Under the pieces are notes generated by a model, which did not search any database, was not told where the DNA came from, and saw only the letters and a list, made by a program, of their open reading frames with translations. DNA of 18,196 bases from UBA7328 sp002471345. Lineage in GTDB: Bacteria > Bacteroidota > Bacteroidia > Chitinophagales > Saprospiraceae. A program made the translations under genes and the position numbers. Below are positions 14,861-18,196 of the stretch, piece after piece (the first letter of the stretch is position 1; every line of letters begins with the position of its first letter). The stretch spans positions 1 through 18,196 of the forward strand of contig CAXGOB010000089.1 in the NCBI GenBank assembly GCA_964011275.1. Reading direction: 5' to 3'.

Positions 14861-15334
14861 TTGAAAGATCTTATACTTCGTTTTATAGACACCTTCTATT
14901 TTCTCTTCAAAGAATTCATGCCTTTGAAGACTTTTAGGTATGCAGTCTGTGGAGGAGGAAATCTAGCATTTGATACTGTTTTATATTTTATATTCTTTCA
15001 GTTCATATTCGCAAAACAAAATGTGGATATGTACTTCTTTGTCTTTAGTCCGCATATAGCATCCTTGTTTTTTGTATTCCCCATCACATTTGTTTCAGGA
15101 TTTTTACTCAACAAGTACATCACGTTTCCTGATTCAGAAATCCCTACACACATTCAATTTTTCAGATACCTTGTTGTAGGTATCGGAGCATTGCTCTTGA
15201 GTTATGTAGCGATGAAGTTATTTGTTGATTATCTGAAGTTCTACCCTACCCCTTCCAGGTTTTTGACCATTATCATAACTGTGATATATGCATACATTCT
15301 ACAGACCAGATTCAGTTTCAAAGTAAATGAATGA
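14861..15334 (+). CDS. GtrA-like family membrane protein
   Basis: A 157-residue protein with four membrane helices fitting the GtrA-like family (small proteins tied to flipping or modifying lipid-linked sugars for surface polysaccharides). Family features are 'FRYAVCGGGNLAFDTVLYF' at 25–43, 'FVSGFLLNKYITF' at about 78–90, 'QFFRYLVVGIGALLLSYVAMKLFVDYL' and the closing 'RFLTIIITVIYAYILQTRFSF'. The start is TTG 14861, with no ATG in frame upstream before the stop at 14822–14824. The first in-frame ATG (14918, residue 20) would drop an amphipathic N-terminal stretch seen in relatives, so TTG is preferred. No glycosyltransferase is adjacent, so its partner is not visible. It stands alone between a decaying region and a secreted NTF2-like gene. 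Confidence 0.82.
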   Translation: MKDLILRFIDTFYFLFKEFMPLKTFRYAVCGGGNLAFDTVLYFIFFQFIFAKQNVDMYFFVFSPHIASLFFVFPITFVSGFLLNKYITFPDSEIPTHIQFFRYLVVGIGALLLSYVAMKLFVDYLKFYPTPSRFLTIIITVIYAYILQTRFSFKVNE

Positions 15335-15421
15335 ACAGGTATGCTATGGATTGATTATTTTTAATCAGCCTTTCATAAATGTTTTAAATCATTGTTTAGA
15401 CTTTAAACACAATTTTCTTTC

Positions 15422-15940
15422 ATGAAACAATCATTTCTCTTTATCTGTGTCTCATTTCTTTTTTCATTTCATACTAATGCACAGAAAGATTATTCACAAG
15501 ATTTAATGTCAGTGGACAATATTATTGAAGCCTTATATGGAGTCATTTCAGGAGATAAGGGTGTAGAACGAGATTGGGATAGATTTAGAAATCTATTTAT
15601 TCCAGAAGCACAACTCGTTCCAAGTAGTAAAAATAAAGAAGGAAATCTCGGTTATCGGATAATGAGTCCTGATGGCTATATCAATTCTTCCGGTCATTTT
15701 TTAGTAGAAAATGGTTTTCATGAAGTTGAAATCCATAGAGTAGTAGAACAATATGGCTCTCTCTTGCATCTATGGAGCACGTATGAGTCATATCACCAAA
15801 AGTCTGATAAAAAACCTTTCGCTAGAGGAATTAACTCCATACAAATGATCAAAAAGGAAGGCCAGTGGAAGATAGTTCAGATCTATTGGTTGGGCGAATC
15901 TGAGGAAAATATACTTCCTCAAAAGTATCTGCCAGAGTAG
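15422..15940 (+). CDS. Secreted NTF2/SnoaL-like protein
   Basis: A 172-residue exported protein with a signal peptide (hydrophobic 5–15, NAQ cleavage region 19–21). The mature part has the look of an NTF2-like cone fold: an N-terminal helix pair 'VDNIIEALYGVISGDKGVERDWDRFRNLFIPEAQLV' followed by strands '..HLWSTYESYHQ', 'GINSIQMIKKEGQWKIVQIYWLGES'. NTF2/SnoaL-like proteins may be enzymes (cyclases, isomerases) or simple binding folds; catalytic residues are not obvious here. Relatives with the 'F.EVEIHR..EQYG...H.WSTYES' pattern are frequent in Bacteroidota and mostly uncharacterised. It is convergent with the DUF1080 gene, 20 bases between stops. Confidence 0.72.
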   Translation: MKQSFLFICVSFLFSFHTNAQKDYSQDLMSVDNIIEALYGVISGDKGVERDWDRFRNLFIPEAQLVPSSKNKEGNLGYRIMSPDGYINSSGHFLVENGFHEVEIHRVVEQYGSLLHLWSTYESYHQKSDKKPFARGINSIQMIKKEGQWKIVQIYWLGESEENILPQKYLPE

Positions 15941-15960
15941 ACTACAAAGATTGGCTCTTT

Positions 15961-16761
15961 TCAATGTTCCCTGATCCATATATCTTTAAACTCAACTCCT
16001 TGTCCTTCTGACTGGAGGCCTATGTAACCCTCTTTAAGAAGCATACCATCAATTTTAATTTTTGGATCGAATCCATTGGCTACACCTCCTCCTATCTGTG
16101 GCTTTGTATATCTCAATACTTCATTGCCATTTACTTTGTGAATGACAAGTGAATCTCCATATACAATCAGGTCCGCCTCCACCCATTCATGCCATTGGTA
16201 AGAATCAGAAGAAGATGAAATGCAATGCCTTGGGTCCATTTTCCCTTCATAATACACTTCTGTCCCTGGTGAACACATATTTCCTGTGGCTCTATTAGGT
16301 TCTTTTTCCCAATCTGCTAACATTTGATATTCTACGGATATAGGCCAGTCCTGCTCCTTTAGAATGGTCTGTGGAGCTTGAGAATGAAACATCACCCCAC
16401 TATTTCTATAAGTAAATGATGGAGCATCTTCCATGAACTGATTAATAAATCGGTATTGAAATTTCAAGTGATATGATGAAAAAGATTGGTTATAGAATAA
16501 ATGACCATACCGGTTATCAAACTTGTCATACCCATCATAATTAATCTGTATTCTATCCCCTACCACTCTGAAAGTATTTTCATAGTTATCACCTACATCA
16601 TGATGATATATTTTAGGTATCCAGTTGTCGAGGTTTTTACCATTGAAGAGCGCTTTCCATTCTTCTGTTGATCTTGGATCATTTGTCTTACATGAAAGCA
16701 CTGCTGATACTGATATTACTATACCAAGCATCCAGATAAATGATGAAGTAGTTTTTGTCAT
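15961..16761 (-). CDS. DUF1080 (3-keto-disaccharide hydrolase-like) lipoprotein
   Basis: A 266-residue lipoprotein with signal ending 'SAVLSC' (Cys24). The mature protein is a single concanavalin A-like beta-sandwich of the DUF1080 family, beginning at 'EEWKALFNGKNLDNW' (33–47) and closing with 'GYIGLQSEGQGVEFKDIWIRE' (245–265), both hallmark blocks. The middle has 'RNSGVMFHSQ' (119–128) and 'WPISVEYQMLAD' (139–150), the usual ligand-facing strands. Some members hydrolyse 3-keto-glycosides, a route in which a sugar is first oxidised at C3; others may only bind carbohydrate. No oxidoreductase partner is in the window. It fits with the nearby sulfatases and CBM9-like protein as part of carbohydrate handling at the cell envelope. 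Confidence 0.9.
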   Translation of the reverse strand: MTKTTSSFIWMLGIVISVSAVLSCKTNDPRSTEEWKALFNGKNLDNWIPKIYHHDVGDNYENTFRVVGDRIQINYDGYDKFDNRYGHLFYNQSFSSYHLKFQYRFINQFMEDAPSFTYRNSGVMFHSQAPQTILKEQDWPISVEYQMLADWEKEPNRATGNMCSPGTEVYYEGKMDPRHCISSSSDSYQWHEWVEADLIVYGDSLVIHKVNGNEVLRYTKPQIGGGVANGFDPKIKIDGMLLKEGYIGLQSEGQGVEFKDIWIREH

Positions 16762-17093
16762 ATTTTTAAAATAAAGCTTTAAACTATGAATAAGTATTGA
16801 ATAAGATCACCTCTACTCAGAAGACAAGTTTATTTCAGTAATTGGATCCTGTTAATGAATTGATTTAAAAGCTGAAAAAAGTATTATTAGATCTCGTATT
16901 TATAATTATCGAAGCTGGGTAGGAATCGAAAGGGAATCTTAATAAATTAGGCGAAGCTCAGTAAAATGAAAATAGTGTTTAACAATCTTGATAACTTCTC
17001 AATAAAGATTTATGAATGAAACTATAAACTTAAAAAGGATAAAATTAAAATGTTAGAAAGCCGAAAAACTCTGTCAGGGTGAATAAATAAAAC

Positions 17094-17171
17094 GGAACTT
17101 TTATAATACAAAAGTTCCACATAACAGTCCTAAAACTCTATTAAACAGGAACTTTGAAGATGAAAGTTCTT
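17094..17171. repeat. Twin hairpins with shared GGAACTTT arms
   Basis: Hairpin 1: GGAACTTTT (17094–17102), 7-base loop, AAAAGTTCC (17110–17118), perfect 9-base stem. Hairpin 2: AGGAACTTT (17147–17155), 7-base loop, AAAGTTCTT (17163–17171), 9 pairs with one G·U. Both have equal stem and loop sizes but different loop sequences. The stem sequence is conserved and the loop is not, which suggests either structured leader RNA or paired protein-binding sites. Confidence 0.7.
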
Positions 17172-17179
17172 CTTATAAA

Positions 17180-17192
17180 CAAGTTAGGCACA
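17180..17192. repeat. Inverted box with attC-like core GTTAGGC (left of esterase gene)
   Basis: CAAGTTAGGCACA contains GTTAGGC (17183–17189), which matches the integron recombination core GTTRRRY. It lies 19 bases before the esterase start. It is inverted relative to the 18129–18141 box, matching it at 10 of 13 positions. Confidence 0.35.
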
Positions 17193-17208
17193 ATTAAACA
17201 ATAGATAA

Positions 17209-18105
17209 ATGAAAAATGTATTATTCTTAATATTCTTACTCTTACCATTATTTGCTATTTCTCAAGATTTAACGGAGACAAGCACTATAAATATTACCAA
17301 AACTTGGTCTCAAGAGCCAAATGGTTATAATTATCCAATGAGTATTCATGTTCCTTCAGGAAGTGTCCCTCAGAATGGATTTCCAGTATGTGTCCTTCTA
17401 CATGGTAATCAGGGAAATGGTTCAGGTATTCTTTCACAATTTGAAGGTATATTGGATGGCCATGTTCTAATAGCTCCAACAGGTTACCAAAAAAGCTGGA
17501 ATCTATGTGCAGAAAAGAGCGATGCCCCAGATATTGAGATGGTAAATGAACTTGTAACCATTTTACAAAACTTCTCGAATATTAACCCAAACCAAATTAG
17601 AATTTTAGGCTATTCAAATGGTGCTGGGCTTGCCAATAGAGTATTCGCAGAAAACACCAATACTGGAATTGATATCGTGTGTGCTATTGTATCTCAGCTA
17701 AATGAACCACAATATCATTTGGGGAATTTTTATAAACCAAGTGCCCAAACTATTCCTTCAAGTGAATACTGTGGTTATGATCTTCTAGCGAATCCTCTGG
17801 ATAGTAGAAAGTACCTTAGTATTTGTAATGAAAATGACCCAATAATTCCTTATAAGGGTGGCAAATCCTTTGTTGGAGTTAGTTTTTTGTCTGCTGAATC
17901 AGCCGCATATCAAATTGCTAAAATTCAAGGTTATACTGGCAGTCAATTGGAAACAGGAACTTCTATTGGCAATCCTGCTGTATTTGAATTTTCTTATTTA
18001 TCTGGAAATGTAACACACATCAAAGGGAATGTTGGACATGAAATGAACAAGACTCAAACTGACTACGTGAAAGAATTCTTTTCAGATTGTAAAATCTCAC
18101 AATAA
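17209..18105 (+). CDS. Secreted alpha/beta hydrolase, PHB-depolymerase/esterase (LpqC)-like
   Basis: A 298-residue exported protein with signal peptide (hydrophobic 4–17, cleavage near AISQ). The fold is an alpha/beta hydrolase of the polyhydroxybutyrate depolymerase/feruloyl esterase-like type: 'FPVCVLLHGNQGNGSG' (58–73, oxyanion-hole region), nucleophile elbow GYSNGAGLA with Ser136, probable acid Asp210 in 'CNENDPIIPYKGG', and base His277 in 'GNVGHEMN'. The usual closing 'GH.W' reads GHEM here. It probably cleaves an ester outside the cytoplasm; the substrate is unknown. It stands alone: a 447-base gene-free region precedes it, and attC-like boxes lie 19 bases before its start and 26 bases after its stop, the layout expected of a single-gene integron cassette. 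Confidence 0.82.
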   Translation: MKNVLFLIFLLLPLFAISQDLTETSTINITKTWSQEPNGYNYPMSIHVPSGSVPQNGFPVCVLLHGNQGNGSGILSQFEGILDGHVLIAPTGYQKSWNLCAEKSDAPDIEMVNELVTILQNFSNINPNQIRILGYSNGAGLANRVFAENTNTGIDIVCAIVSQLNEPQYHLGNFYKPSAQTIPSSEYCGYDLLANPLDSRKYLSICNENDPIIPYKGGKSFVGVSFLSAESAAYQIAKIQGYTGSQLETGTSIGNPAVFEFSYLSGNVTHIKGNVGHEMNKTQTDYVKEFFSDCKISQ

Positions 18106-18128
18106 TCAGCTTTTTTGAACAAAACAAC

Positions 18129-18196
18129 TGTACCTAACAAGGGAGCCTGTTGACTAAGTATTAAATAAATTTTGTAGGAGTTAAGTCAATTTCGTA
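18129..18196. repeat. attC-like half site truncated by the window end
   Basis: ACCTAAC (18132–18138) matches the integron core RYYYAAC and begins 26 bases after the esterase stop. Eleven bases further on, TTGACTAA (18150–18157) can pair with TTAAGTCAA (18181–18189), leaving one unpaired A in the right arm. A closing GTTAGGY box would be expected a few bases past the window end, so the site cannot be completed here. Confidence 0.3.

Larger units (their letters stand above)
16762..17208. other. Long gene-free stretch before the terminal esterase gene
   Basis: No frame of useful length on either strand. It contains a twin-hairpin element (17094–17171) and a GTTAGGC box (17183–17189) just before the next start codon, listed separately. 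The left half (16762–17090) shows no feature I can name. Confidence 0.55.

Noticed and set aside
16966..17019. 17-codon ATG frame in the gene-free region before the esterase
   Set aside because: Too short, no initiation signal and no sign of selection; a leader peptide cannot be argued.
16977..17189. A full attC site from GTTTAAC (16977) to GTTAGGC (17189), or from ACATAAC (17119) to GTTAGGC
   Set aside because: The first is longer than known attC sites; the second has a mismatch in the core and its flanks do not pair beyond TAAC/GTTA. Only the single right-hand core near the gene is kept as a candidate.

Overview
The window is AT-rich, compactly coded DNA with many secreted, lipidated and outer-membrane proteins and mostly no clear Shine-Dalgarno sites. 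This is the style of Bacteroidota, probably a free-living marine or sediment Cytophagales/Flammeovirgaceae-like bacterium. The best taxonomic pointers are a coaBC–porD pair (porD is a Bacteroidota type IX secretion gene), two sulfatase lipoproteins, a CBM9-like/DUF5916 outer-membrane protein and a DUF1080 lipoprotein. I see no rRNA, tRNA, CRISPR array or transposase.

Layout. 1–1.2 kb: end of coaBC overlapping porD. 1.2–3.7 kb: a small DoxX-like membrane protein (-), a membrane-anchored alpha/beta hydrolase (+) with no ATG start, and a DUF819 transporter (-). 3.9–7.3 kb: two formylglycine-type sulfatase lipoproteins in one operon. 7.35–7.68 kb: non-coding, with two short inverted repeats. 7.7–9.9 kb: the DUF5916 protein. 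9.9–10.4 kb (-): a yefM/yoeB toxin–antitoxin locus with an intact toxin, a damaged antitoxin 5' end and an apparently preserved operator. 10.6–14.0 kb: a ToxR-like membrane-anchored regulator, a TRIC-type channel and a large CocE/NonD-type secreted hydrolase, all on the plus strand. 14.0–14.86 kb: a decaying stretch holding an EthD-family gene with an internal TGA and remnants of an unknown small gene. 14.9–16.8 kb: a GtrA-like membrane protein, a secreted NTF2/SnoaL-like protein and a convergent DUF1080 lipoprotein. 16.8–18.2 kb: a long non-coding leader with twin hairpins, then a lone secreted esterase-like gene bounded by inverted GTTAGGC/ACCTAAC boxes resembling integron attC core sites.

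How it fits together. The sulfatases, DUF1080 protein and DUF5916 protein suggest use of sulfated or modified polysaccharides. There is no SusC/SusD pair, glycoside hydrolase or sulfatase-maturating enzyme here, so this is not a complete polysaccharide utilisation locus. The regulator and TRIC channel are close enough to be co-transcribed. The most informative oddities are three cases of gene decay (antitoxin 5' end, EthD gene, unknown remnant) and the cassette-like architecture at the right edge. All family assignments come from reading motifs; no database search was run.
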